Positions 12,970 through 25,315 of a stretch of 64,000 nt of DNA are shown piece by piece. The stretch spans positions 38,680,532 to 38,744,531 of the forward strand of contig NC_087064.1 in the NCBI RefSeq assembly GCF_963678635.1. The letters run 5' to 3'. Positions within the stretch are counted from its first letter, which is position 1, and the number at the start of each line of letters is the position of its first letter. The notes under the pieces are model-generated. The model saw only the letters and a program-made list of their open reading frames with translations, had not been told where the DNA came from and made no database searches. A program made the position numbers and the translations under genes. This DNA is from Symsagittifera roscoffensis (lineage: Eukaryota > Xenacoelomorpha > Acoela > Convolutidae).

Positions 12970-15900
12970 GGGACCAATTAATAGCTTATTGAATAACACT
13001 TGAGTTGCTTTGCAAAACATTTCGGATAGTTGTTTGTGGTATCTGAACAAATTAACGAGCTTTTTGTATCACAAAACTCTCAGTGATTCTTCGAGGAATT
13101 AGATTTGGTCCCGTTTTTTGGGGTGACACAGTATCCCGAATTCGGTATGGTGAGTCATCCCAAACTATTACTCTGAAAACCGAAGTTTATTTGACTTGTT
13201 TTGAATTAAATAGTGTTTCCAGTCAATAAAAAAAAACAATGAATTACAGAAATATCCTTTTTTCAGCTAAAACCCAAATCTAGTTTCCTTTGGTTAAACG
13301 GGATCAAAACGGGAGAAAAAAAATCTAATTTTTTGTTCAGCAGTTGAATTGCTGTAAAAATGGTTTTAAACAGCTACATTGGACTTGTAAACAGTAGAAA
13401 AAGATCTTTCAACAAAAAAATAACAATTTCTGAATTCTGCGGAGGTTCTGTTTTGGTCTCGTTTTCGGGAAAAGGGACCAAAAACGGGACCAAACCAACT
13501 CTAACTGAAAAACACCTGAAAAACTACGCAACCGTTTTCGGATGGGAATTTAGGGTTATTGGGTACATTTTCAACAAATATCCAGAGAAAACTTGCAACT
13601 TTCATGATAACTAAACATTTTTTGGTCCCGTTTTTGGGAAATAGGACCAAAACGGGACCAAAAAACTGAACTTTTTGTTCAGTGGTTGAACTGCTGTAAA
13701 AACGGTTTAAAACAGATAGATATGACTTGTAGACACTAGAAAAATGTATTTCAATCAAAAAAAGAACCTTTTGTGATATTGTGAGGGTTCAGTTTTGGTC
13801 CCGTTTTCGGGAAGCGGGACCAAAAAAGGGACCAATTAATATCTTATTGAATAACACTTGAGTTGCTTTGCAAACCATTTCGGATAGTTGTTTCTGGTAT
13901 CTGAACAAATTAACGAGCTTTTCGTATCACAAAACTCTCAGTGATTCTTCGAAGAATTAGATTTGGTCCCGTTTTGCGGGGTGACACAGTATCCCGAATT
14001 CGGTATGGTGAGTCATCCCAAACTATTACTCTGAAAACCGAACTTTTTTGATTTGTTTTGAATTAAATAGTGTTTCCAGTCAATAATAAAAACAATTAAC
14101 TACCGAAATATCCTTTTTTTCAGCTAAAACCCAAATCTAGTTCCCTTTTGGTTAAACGGGATCAAAACGGGATCAAAAAACCTAACTTTTTGTTCAGTAG
14201 TTGAAATGCTGTAAAAATGGTTTTAAACAGCTACATTTGACTTGTAGACAGTAGAAAAAGATCTTTCAAGAAAAAAATAACAATTTCTGGATTCTGCGGA
14301 GAATCTGTTTTGGTCTCGTTTTTGGGAAAAAGGACCAAAAACGGGACCAAACCAACTCTAAATGAAAAACACCTGAAAAACTACGCAACCGTTTTCGGAT
14401 GGGAATTTAGGGTTATTGGGTACATTTGCAACAACTTTCCAGGGAAAACTTGCACTTTTCTTGAAAACTAAACATTTTTTGGTCACGTTTTTAGGAAATG
14501 GGACCAAAACGGGACCAAAAAACTGAACTTTTGTTCAGTGGTTGAACTGCTGCAAAAACGGTTTAAAACAGATAGATATGACCTGTAGACACTAGAAAAA
14601 AGTATTTCAATCAAAAAAAGAACCTTTTGAGATATTGTGAAGGTTCAGCTTTGGTCCCATTTTCGGGAAGCGGGACCAAAAAGGGGTGCAATTAATATCT
14701 TATTGAATAACATTTGAGTTGCTTTGCAAACCATTTCGGATAGTTGTTTCTGGTATCTGAACAAATTAACGAGCTTTTTGTATCACAAAACCAAAGCCTC
14801 AGTGATTCTTTGAGGAATTAGATTTGGTCCCGTTTTTCGGGGTGACACAGTATCCCGAATTCGGTATGGTGAGTCTTCCCAAACTATTAATCTGAAAACC
14901 GATGTTTATTTGACTTGTTTTGAATTAAATAGTGTTTTCAGTCAATAATAAAAACAATTAATTACAGAAATATTCTTTTTTTTCAGCTAAAACCCAAATC
15001 TAGTTCCCTTTTGGTTAAACGGGATCAAAAGGGGACCAAAAAATCTAACTTTTTGTTCAGAAAATGAATTGCTGTAAAAACGGTTTTAAACAGCTACATT
15101 TGACTTGTAGACAGTAGAAAAAGATCTTTCAAGAAAAAAATAACAATTTCTGGATTCTGCGGAGAATCTGTTTTGGTCTCGTTTTTGGGAAAAAGGACCA
15201 AAAACGGGACCAAACCAACTCTAAATGAAAAACACCTGAAAAACTACGCAACCGTTTTCGGATGGGAATTTAGGGTTATTGGGTACATTTGCAACAACTT
15301 TCCAGGGAAAACTTGCACTTTTCTTGAAAACTAAACATTTTTTGGTCACGTTTTTGGGAAATGGGACCAAAACGGGACCAAAAAACTGAACTTTTGTTCA
15401 GTGGTTGAACTGCTGCAAAAACGGTTTAAAACAGATAGATATGACCTGTAGACACTAGAAAAAAGTATTTCAATCAAAAAAAGAACCTTTTGAGATATTG
15501 TGAAGGTTCAGCTTTGGTCCCATTTTCGGGAAGCGGGACCAAAAAGGGGTACAATTAATATCTTATTGAATAACATTTGAGTTGCTTTGCAAACCATTTC
15601 GGATAGTTGTTTCTGGTATCTGAACAAATTAACGAGCTTTTTGTATCACAAAACCAAACCCTCAGTGATTCTTTGAGGAATTAGATTTGGTCCCGTTTTT
15701 CGGGGTGACACAGTATCCCGAATTCGGTATGGTGAGTCTTCCCAAACTATTAATCTGAAAACCGATGTTTATTTGACTTGTTTTGAATTAAATAGTGTTT
15801 TCAGTCAATAATAAAAACAATTAATTACAGAAATATTCTTTTTTTTCAGCTAAAACCCAAATCTAGTTCCCTTTTGGTTAAACGGGATCAAAAAGGGACC

Positions 15901-18500
15901 AAAAAATCTAACTTTTTGTTCAGAAAATGAATTGCTGTAAAAACGGTTTTAAACAGCTACATTTGACTTGTAGACAGTAGAAAGAGATCTTTCATGAAAA
16001 AATAACAATTTCTGGATTCTGCGGGGGTTCTGTTTTGATCTCGTTTTTGGGAAAAGGGACCAAAAACGGGACCAAACCAACTCTAAATGAAAAACACCTG
16101 AAAAACATCGCAACCGTTTTCGGATGGCAATCTAGGGTTATTGGGTACACTTTCAACAACTTTCCAGGAAAAACTTGCAATTTTCATGAAAACTAAACAT
16201 TTTTTGGTCACGTTTTTGGGAAATGGGGCCAAAACGGGACCAAAAAGCTGAAATTTTTGTTCAGTGGTTGAACTGCTGTAAGAACGGTTTAAAACAGATA
16301 GATATGACTTGCAGACACTAGAAAAATGTATTTCAATAAAAAAAAACCTTTTGAAATATTGTGAGGGTTCAGCTTTGGTCCCATTTTCGGGAAGCGAGAC
16401 CAAAAAGGGGACCAATTAACATCTTATTGAATAACATTTGAGTTGCTTTGCAAACCATTTCGGATAGTTGTTTCTGGTATCTGAACAAATTAACGAGCTT
16501 TTTGTATCACAAAACCAAACCCTCAGTGATTCTTTGAGGAATTAGATTTGGTCCCGTTTTTTCGGGGTGACACAGTATCCGGAATTCGGTATGGTGAGTC
16601 TTCCCAAACTATTAATCTGAAAAACGATGTTAATTTGACTTGTTTTGAATTAAATAGTGTTTTCAGTCAATAATAAAAACAATTAATTACAGAAATATTC
16701 TTTTTTTTCAGCTAAAACCCAAATCTAGTTCCATTTTGGTTAAACGGGATCAAAACGGGACCAAAAAATCTAACTTTTTGTTCAGAAGTTGAATTGCTGT
16801 AAAAACGGTTTTAAACAGCTACATTTGACTTGTAGGCAGTAGAAAGAGATCTTTCATGAAAAAATAACAATTTCTGGATTCTGCGGAGGTTCTGTTTTGA
16901 TCTCGTTTTTGGGAAAAGGGACCAAAAACGGGACCAAAACAACTCTAAATGAAAAACACCTGAAAAACATCGCAACCGTTTTCGGATGGCAATCTAGGGT
17001 TATTGGGTACACTTTCAACGACTTTCCAGGAAAAACTTGCAATTTTCATGAAAACTAAACATTTTTTGGTCACGTTTTTGGGAAATGGGGCCAAAACGGG
17101 ACCAAAAAACTGAACTTTTTGTTCAGTGGTTGAACTGCTGTAAGAACGGTTTAAAACAGATAGATATGACTTGTAGACACTAGAAAAATGTATTTCAATC
17201 AAAAAAAGAAACTTTTTGGGATATTGTGAGGGTTCAGTTTTGGTCCCGTTTTCGGGAAGCGTGACCAAAAAGGGACCAATTAATATCTTATTAAATAACA
17301 TTTGAGTTGCTTTGCAAATTAACGAGCTTTTTGTATCACAAAACTCTCAGTGATTTTTCGAGGAATTAGATTTGGTCCCGTTTTGCGGGGTGACACAGTA
17401 TCCCGAATTCGGTATGGTGAGTCATCCCAAACTATTAATCTGAAAACCGATGTTTATTTGACTTGTTTTGAATTAATTAATGTTTTCAGTCAATAATAAA
17501 AAGAATTAAATACAGAAATCTTCTTTTTTTTTAGCTAAAACCCAAATCTAGTTCCTTTTTGGTTAAACGGGATCAAAACGGGACCAAAAAATCTAACTTT
17601 TTGTTCAGTAGTTGAATTGCTGTAAAAATGGTTTTAAACAGCTACATTTAACTTGTAGACAACAGAAAAAGATCTTTCAAGAAAAAAAAAACAATTTCTG
17701 GATTCTGCGGAGGTTCTGTTTCGGTCTCGTTTTCGGGAAAAGGGACCAAAAACGGGACCAAACCAACTCTAAATGAAAAACACCTGAAAAACTACGCAAC
17801 CGTTTTCGGATGGCAATTTAGGGTTATTGGGTACACTTTCAACATTTTTCCAGGAAAAACATGCAGTTTTCATGAAAACTACCTATTTTTTGGTCCCGTT
17901 TTTGGGAAACGGGACCAAAACGGGACCAATATTTGAACTTTTTGTTCAGTGGTTGAACTGCTGTAAAAACGGTTTAAAACATATAGACTTGACTTGTAGA
18001 CAGTAGAAAAATATATTTCAATCAAAAAAAGAACCTTTTTTGGTTGTGGTGAGGGTTCAGTTTTGGTCCCGTTTTCGGGAAGCGGGACCAAAAAGGGGAC
18101 CAATTAATATCTTAGTGAATAACACTTGAGTTGATTTGCAAACCATTTCGGATAGTTGTTTATGGTATCTGAATACATTAACAAGCTTTTTGTATCACAA
18201 AAATCTCAGTGATTCTATAGGAATTAGATTTGGTCCCGTTTTTTGGAGTGACACAGTGTCCCGAATTCGGTATGGTGAGTCATCCCAAACTATTACTCCG
18301 AAAACCGAATTTTATTTGACTTGTTTTGAATTAAATATTGTTTTCAGTCAATAGTAAAAACAATTAATTACAGAAATATTCTTTTTTACAGCTAAAACCC
18401 AAATCTAGTTCCCTTTCGGTTAAACGGGATCAAAACGGGATCAAAAAAATTTAACATTTTGTTCAGTAGTTGAATTGCTGTAAAAACGGTTTAAAACAGA
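12970..18500. repeat. Satellite A, ~860 bp composite unit (about 6-7 copies)
   Basis: The landmark GTGACACAGTATCCC precedes CCGAATTCGG near 13,136, 13,994, 14,855, 15,718, 16,579 (variant), 17,403 and 18,261. Spacings are 858, 861, 863, 861, 824 and 858 bp. Each unit contains A- and B-type satellite halves plus a block absent from the dimer region, marked by TAATATCTTATTGAATAACA, CTCAGTGATTCTT and CAGCTAAAACCCAAATCTAG. The length is close to five times 171-172 bp. The TTTTTTTCAG in each unit resembles a splice acceptor but is only part of the repeat. Confidence 0.87.
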
Positions 18501-18799
18501 TAATGGTTTTAAACAGATGGTTTTAAACGAGATAAGTGCTTGGGTAATCACACTTAAAACGATTGGAACAATTACCTGGTTTCTTAGCGTCTGCCTGAAA
18601 AGGCGGTTGCGAAGCTACAATTGATGACCTAAAGCATAGACTGAAATGCTCTGTCTGCATCTTGAAAATTGCCTTTACTGGTTTAATTTGGCAGTACCAA
18701 GTGTATTCATACTGTTGACCCCGATGTCAGAGAGGAAAGCAATGATAGAAAGTGAGAAGGTAGCGAAATGCCTCGTCATTGTTGACGCCAAAAGCAAGT

Positions 18800-19500
18800 C
18801 GCTCAAACTTGGCTATTCTGTTGATCAAAGAGCTGTTTAGATGTAGTACCGGTGTAGTTTCTTCGTGATGATTGCATTGAGAGAGCGTTTAAACAGTGTC
18901 AATCTTCAGTTTGCCGTCGTTAGAGAAAGACTGAGGAAAGAGAAGGCCCAAATGCTTAAAAAACAGGGTGGTCCAGACAGCTCAAAGTCCGACTGCGGTT
19001 GGCTTTGTTCTAATCGAGTGAACACTTACTTTTGGAGAAATGCGATCGTAGGAGTGATCAGTCTTCGGATTGGTCCAGTTCTTTTACTGGTGTATCTGTC
19101 AGATCCTTAGGGACTGGATATAACACTTAAAGTAAGTCGCTCAATTTTGAGTATTATGTTGATCAAAGAGCTGTTTAGATGTAGTACCGGTGTAGTTTCT
19201 TCGTGATGATTACATTGAGAGAGCGTTTAAACTGTGTTCTATCTTCAGTTTGCCGTCGTTAGAGAAAGACTGATGAAAGCGAAGGCCCAAATGCTTAATA
19301 GCAGGGTGGTGCAGACAGCTCAAAATCCGACTGCGGTTGGCTTTGTTCCAATCGAGTGAACACTTACTTTTGGAGAAATCCGATCGTAGGAATGATCTGT
19401 CTTCGGATTTGTCCAGTTCTTTTACTGGTGTATCTGCAGATCCTTGGGGACTGGAAAGAACATTTGAAGCAAGTCGCTCAAACTTGGATATTATGTTGAT
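18800..19500. repeat. 339 bp tandem duplication
   Basis: A block beginning at GTTGATCAAAGAGCTGTTTA (18,820) recurs at 19,159 with the shared order GATGTAGTACCGG, TTTCTTCGTGATGAT, GAGAGAGCGTTTAAAC, CTTCAGTTTGCCGTCG and CGGTTGGCTTTGTTC. Shortened third and fourth copies of GTTGATCAAAGAGCTG occur near 19,495 and 19,578 and lead straight into the inverted satellite B pieces. Copies differ at scattered positions, so the duplication is not very recent. Confidence 0.85.
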
Positions 19501-19509
19501 CAAAGAGCT

Positions 19510-19659
19510 GGTTTTTAGACCTATTTTTCACGAGGAAGCGAATGGGCTTATCCCGGAAGCTCTACGAGCAAGCTATGTTATTCTGTTGATCAAAGAGCTG
19601 GTTCTTAGACCTATTTTTTACGAGGAAGCGAATAGGCTTATCCCGGAAGCTCTACGAGC
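19510..19659 (-). repeat. Two inverted fragments of satellite B at the array edge
   Basis: Positions 19,510-19,582 and about 19,600-19,659 read as the reverse complement of the unit boundary of satellite B. For example, CACGAGGAAGCGAATGGGCT is the complement of the AGCCCATTCGCTTCCTCGTG seen throughout 20-37 kb. They lie in the opposite orientation to the array that begins about 200 bp to the right, so an inversion or foldback marks the array boundary. Confidence 0.85.
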
Positions 19660-22600
19660 TCTACCGATGAGAAAGAAAGTAGCTAGTTCCTAATGCTAGT
19701 ACCTAGAAGAACTGCTTTAGGAGTTAACTATCAGCAGTAGCCTGTGAAGAGATGAACCAGTGAGGAGATGGAAGAAAAGATTGAAAAAGCACCAGCAGCA
19801 ATAATACTACACCAGCTTTTTTTATTTTAACCTTTTCGTGCCAGTGGTACTCATATAGGAGTCTATGAACCACCTTAGATGAGCTTGCGCGACCCTTGGT
19901 TGAGCTGCAGGAGCGACTGATCGAAGCGGAAGAACCCTATTTTGAGCTGAAAAATGGGGGTCTCAGGGCTCTAAAACGCTTGTTTGAGCTTGACGGAGTG
20001 CTCGCACAGGTAATTTTCAATTTAAGCGAAGTTAGATATAGTTGATGGTCAGCTGCATGAAAAAGATGGGAGCTGTGCAGCCAGTTGTTCAAAAGTTATG
20101 ATCCGAGCCGTAAACAAGCTCAAACTGAGGTCCAAAACTGACGAAGTTGCTTCAGTTGGCTTGAAAGTTAACAAAGCTTGCTCGTACAGCTTCCGGGATA
20201 AGCCCATTCACTTGCTCGTAAAAAAATAAGAACCATCTTAGATGGGCTTGCACGACCCTTGGTTGAGCTGCAGGAGCTACTGATCGAAGCGGATTACCCC
20301 TATTTTGAGCTGAAAAATGGGGGTCTCAGGGCTCTAAAACGCTTGTTTGAGCCTAAAGGAGTGCTCGCACAGCTTCGGTTCAGGTTTGCGAAGTTAGATA
20401 TGGTTGATGGTCAGCTGCATGGAAAAGATGGGAGCTGTACAACCGGTGGCTTAAAAGTTATGACCCGAGCCGTAAACAAGCTCAAAATGAGGTCCAAAAA
20501 TGACGAAGTTGATTCAGTTGGCTTCAAATATAACAAAGCTTGCTCGTAGAGCTTCCGAGATAAGCACATTCGCTTCCTCGTGAAAAAAAAGTCTTAGAAC
20601 CATCTTAGATGGGCTTGCACGACCCTTGGTTGAGCTGCAGGAGCTACTGATCGAAGCGGTTTACCCCTATTTTGAGCTGAAAAATGGGGGTCTCAGGGCT
20701 CTAAAACGCTTGTTTGAGCCTAAAGGAGTGCTCGCACAGCTTCGGTTTAGGTTTGCAAAGTTAGATATGGTTGATGGTCAGCTTTATGAAAAAGATGAGA
20801 GCTGTGCAGCCAGTGATTCAAAAGTTATGATCCGAGCCGTAAACAAGCTCAAACTGAGGTCCAAAACAGACGAAGTTGCTTCAGTTGGCTTGAAAATTAA
20901 CAAAGCTTGCTCGTAGAGCTTCCGGGATAAACCCATTCACTTGCTCGTAAAAAAATAAGAACCATCTTAGATGGGCTTGCGCGACCCTTGGTTGAGCTGC
21001 AGGAGCTACTGATCGAAGCGGATTACCCCTATTTTGAGCTGAAAAATGGGGGTCTCAGGGCTCTAAAACGCTTGTTTGAGCCTAAAGGAGTGCTCGCACA
21101 GCTTCGGTTCAGGTTTGCGAAGTTAGATAAGGTTGATGGTCAGCTGCATGGAAAAGATGGGAGCTTTACAACCGGTGGTTTGAAAGTTATGACCCGAGCC
21201 GTAAACAAGCTCAAAATGAGGTCCAAAAATGACGAAGTTGATTCAGTTGGCTTCAAATATAACAAAGCTTGCTCGTAGAGCTTCCGAGATAAGCCCATTC
21301 GCTTCCTCGTGAAAAAAAGTCTTAGAACAAAATTAGATGAGCTTGCGCGACCCTTGGTTGAGTTGCAGGAGCTACTGATCGAAGCGGAAGACCCCTACTT
21401 TGCGCTGAAAAATGGGGGTCTCAGGGCTCTAAAACGCTTGTTTCAGCTTGAAGAAGTACCCGCACAGCTTCGGTTTAGGTTTGCAAAGTTATATATGGTT
21501 GATCGTCAGCTTCATGAAAAATATGGCAGCTGTGCATTCGGTAGTTCGAAAGTTATGACCCGAGTCGTAAACAAGCCCAAAATGAGGTCCAAAACTGACG
21601 AAGTTGCTTCAGTTGGCTTGAAAATTAACAAAGCTTACTCGTAGAGCTTCCGGGGTAAGCCCATTCGCTTGCTCGTAAAAAAATAAGAACCACCTAAGAT
21701 GGGCTTGCGCGACCCTTGGTTGAGCTGCAGGAGCTACTGATCGAAGCGGAATACCCCTATTTTGAGCTGAAAAATGGGGGTCTCAGGGTTTTAAAACGCT
21801 TGTTTGAGCTTGAAGGAGTGCGCGCACAGCCTCGGTTCAGTTTTGCGAAGTTAGATATGGTTGATGGTCAGCTGCATGAAAAAGATGGGAGCTGTGCAAC
21901 CGGTGGTTCAAAAGTTATGATCCGAGCCGTGAACAAGCTTAAAATGAGGTCCAAAACTGACGAAGTTGATTCAGTTGGCTTCAAATATAACAAAGCTTGC
22001 TCTTAGAGCTTCCGAGATAAGCCCATTCGCTTCCTCGTGAAAAAAATCTTAAAACCACTTTAAATGAGATTGCGCGACCCTTGGTTGAGCTGCAGGAGCT
22101 ACTGATCGAAGCGGAAGACCCGTATTTTGAGCTGAAAAAAGGGTGCCTCAGGACTCTAAAGCGCTTGTTTGAGCTTAAAGGAGTGCTTGCACAGCTTCGG
22201 TTCAGGTTTGCGAAGTTAGATATGGTTAATGGTCAGCTGCATGAAAAGATGGGAGCTGTGCGACCAGTGGTTCAAAAGTTATGACCCGAGCCGTGAACAA
22301 GCTCAAAATGAGGTCCAAAACTGACGAAGTTGATTCAGTTGGCTTCAAATATAACAAAGCTTGCTCGTAGAGCTTCCGAGATAAGCCAATTCCCTTTATC
22401 GTGAAAAAAAGGTCTTAAAACTACCTTAGATGAGCTTGCGCGACCCTTGGTTGAGCTACAGGAGCTACTGATCGAAGCGGAAGATCCCTACTTTGAGCTG
22501 AAAAATGGGGGTCTCAGGGCTCTAAAACGCTTGTTTCAGCTTGAAGAAATGCTCGCACAGCTTCGGTTCAGGTTTGCAAAGTTAGAAATGGTTGATGGTC

Positions 22601-25315
22601 AGCTTCATGAAAAAGATGGGAGCTGTGCAACCGGTAGTTCGAAAGTTATGACCCGAGTCGTAAACAAAACCAAAATGAGGTCCAAAACTGACGAAGTTGC
22701 TTCAGTTGGCTTGAAAATTAACAAAGCTTACTCGCAGAGATTCCGGGATAAGCCCATTCGCTTGCTCGTAAAAAAATGAAAACCACCTTAGATGGGCTTC
22801 CGCGACCCTTGGTTGAGCTGCAGGAGCTACTGATCGAAGCGGATTACCCCTATTTTGAGCTGAAAAATGGGGGTCTCAGGGCTCTAAAATGCATGTTTAA
22901 GCTTAAAGAAGTACCCGCACAGCTTCGGTTCAGGTTTGCAAAGTTAGATATGGTTGATGGTCAGCTTCATGAAAAAGATGGCAGCTGTGCATTCGGTAGT
23001 TCGAAAGTTATGACCCGAGTCGTAAACAAGCCCAAAATGAGGTCCAAAACTGACGAAGTTGCTTCAGTTGGCTTGAAAATTAACAAAGCTTACTCGTAGA
23101 GCTTCCGGGGTAAGCCCATTCGCTTGCTCGTAAAAAAATAAGAACCACCTAAGATGGGCTTGCGCGACCCTTGGTTGAGCTGCAGGAGCTACTGATCGAA
23201 GCGGAAGACCCGTATTTTGAGCTGAAAAAAGGGTGCCTCAGGGCTCTAAAGCGCTTGTTTGAGCTTAAAGGTGTGCTTGCACAGCTTCGGTTCAGGTTTG
23301 CGAAGTTAGATATGGTTAATGGTCAGCTGCATGAAAAGATGGGAGCTGTGCGACCAGTGGTTCAAAAGTTATGACCCCAGCCGTGAACAAGCTCAAAATG
23401 AGGTCCAAAACTGACGAAGTTGATTCAGTTGGCTTCAAATATAACAAAGCTTGCTCGTAGAACTTCCGAGATAAGCCCATTTCCTTTATCGTGAAAAAAA
23501 AGGTCTTAAAACTACCTTAGATGAGCTTGCGCGACCCTTGGTTGAGCTGCAGGAGCTACTGATCGAAGCGGAAGATCCCTACTTTGAGCTGAAAAATGGG
23601 GGTCTCAGGGCTCTAAAACGCTTGTTTCAGCTTGAAGAAATGCTCGCACAGCTTCGGTTTACGTTTGCAAAGTTAGATATGGTTGATGGTCGGCTTCATG
23701 AAAAAGATGGGAGCTGTGCAACCGGTAGTTCGAAAGTTATGACCCGAGTCGTAAACAAAACCAAAATGAGGTCCAAAACTGACGAAGTTGCTTCAGTTGG
23801 CTTGAAAATTAACAAAGCTTACTCGCAGAGATTCCGGGATAAGCCCATTCGCTTGCTCGTAAAAAAATGAAAACCACCTTAGATGGGCTTCCGCGACCCT
23901 TGGTTGAGCTGCAGGAGCTACTGATCGAAGCGGATTAACCCTACTTTGAGCTGAAAAATGGGGGTCTCAGGGCTCTAAAACGCATGTTTGAGCTTAAAGG
24001 AGTGCTCGCACAGCTTTGATGCAGGTTTGCGAAGTTAGAAATGGTTGATGGTCAGCTGCATGAAAAAGATGGGAGCTGTGCAACCGGTGGTTCAAAAGTT
24101 ATGACCCGAGCCGTGAACAAGCTTAAAATGAGGTCCAAAACTGACGAAGTTGCTTCAGTTGGCTTGAAAGTTAACAAAGCTTGCCCGTACAGCTTCCGGG
24201 ATAAGCCCATTCACTTGCTCGTAAAAAAATAAGAACCATCTTAGATGGGCTTGCACGACCCTTGGTTGAGCTGCAGGAGCTACTGATCGAAGCGGATTAC
24301 CCCTATTTTGAGCTGAAAAATGGGGGTCTCAGGGCTCTAAAACGCTTGTTTGAGCCTAAAGGAGTGCTCGCACAGCTTCGGTTCAGGTTTGCGAAGTTAG
24401 ATATGGTTGATGGTCAGCTGCATGGAAAAGATGAGAGCTGTACAAGCGGTGGCTTAAAAGTTATGACCCGAGTCGTAAACAAGCCCAAAATGAGGTCCAA
24501 AACTGACGAAGTTGCTTCAGTTGGCTTGAAAATTAACAAAGCTTACTCGTAGAGCTTCCGGGGTAAGCCCATTCGCTTGCTCGTAAAAAAAATAAGAAAC
24601 ACCTAAGATGGGCTTCCGCGACCCTTGGTTGAGCTGCAGGAGCTACTGATCGAAGCGGATTACCCCTATTTTGAGCTGAAAAATGGGGGTCTCAGGGCTC
24701 TAAAACGCATGTTTGAGCTTAAACGAGTGCTCGCACAGCTTTGATGCAGGTTTGCGAAGTTAGAAATGGTTGATGGTCAGCTGCATGAAAAAGATGGGAG
24801 CTGTGCAACCGGTGGTTCAAAAGTTATGACCCGAGCCGTGAACAAGCTTAAAATGAGGTCCAAAACTGACGAAGTTGCTTCAGTTGGCTTGAAAGTTAAC
24901 AAAGCTTGCTCGTACAGCTTCCGGGATAAGCCCATTCACTTGCTCGTAAAAATATAAGAACCATCTTAGATGGGCTTGCACGACCCTTGGTTGAGCTGCA
25001 GGAGCTACTGATCGAAGCGGATTACTCCTATTTTGAGCTGAAAAATGGGGGTCTCAGGGCTCTAAAACGCATGTTTGAGCTTAAAGGAGTGCTCGCAAAG
25101 CTTTGATGCAGGTTTGCGAAGTTAGAAATGGTTGATGGTCAGCTGCATGAAAAAGATGGGAGCTGTGCAACCGGTGGTTCAAAAGTTATGACCCGAGCCG
25201 TGAACAAGCTTAAAATGAGGTCCAAAACTGACGAAGTTGCTTCAGTTGGCTTGAAAGTTAACAAAGCTTACTCGTAGAGCTTCCGGGGTAAGCCCATTCG
25301 CTTGCTCGTAAAAAA

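Larger units (their letters stand above)
2660..12970. repeat. Satellite A, ~343 bp dimer block (about 30 units)
   Basis: The landmark GTTCAGTTTTGGTCCC recurs at about 3,370, 3,711, 4,052, 4,394, 4,739 and 5,083, a period of 341-345 bp. Each unit has two diverged halves of about 171 bp. Half A contains TTTCGTATAGCGATTTAGGGTA and ends near CATGGGTACTAGACATTTT (both read as spaced landmarks). Half B contains the best hairpin and the AGATAGGTATGACTTGTAG block. Both halves begin with a GGTCCCG hairpin, which supports origin by duplication of one monomer. Confidence 0.88.
1813..18500. repeat. Satellite A array (~171 bp monomer family)
   Basis: About 16.7 kb of tandem repeats. Every unit carries GGTCCCGTTTT and its complement AAACGGGACC, forming a hairpin, plus a recurrent block ending in CTAACTTTTTGTT. 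Three organisations follow one another: simple ~171 bp monomers, ~343 bp dimers, then a ~860 bp unit, five monomer lengths long. This nested organisation is typical of satellites that grow by unequal exchange. The many minus-strand open frames across the array (up to 217 codons) repeat with the satellite period and are compositional, not genes. Size and hierarchy suit a centromeric or pericentromeric satellite, but that location is an inference. Confidence 0.93.
18500..19866. other. Junction between satellites A and B, no gene seen
   Basis: This interval leaves satellite A near 18,500 and enters satellite B near 19,867. It contains a tandem duplication with 339 bp offset and two inverted fragments of satellite B, annotated separately. 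The longest plus frame (19,337-19,693) simply spans the duplicated and inverted pieces. I recognise no gene or known transposon domain here. About 19,700-19,866 is unique-looking sequence with no feature I can name. Confidence 0.6.

Noticed and set aside
1984-17301. Many minus-strand open frames of 60-217 codons with shared peptide words
   Set aside because: They recur with the satellite A period, start at arbitrary points and have low-complexity Phe/Ser/Lys composition. They are shadows of a stop-poor repeat.
13260-18400. TTTTTTTCAG before CTAAAACCC as a splice acceptor
   Set aside because: It occurs once in every ~860 bp satellite unit with no exon on either side.
19337-19693. 118-codon plus frame with repeated LIPEALRA words
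   Set aside because: It is produced by the 339 bp duplication and the inverted satellite B fragments.
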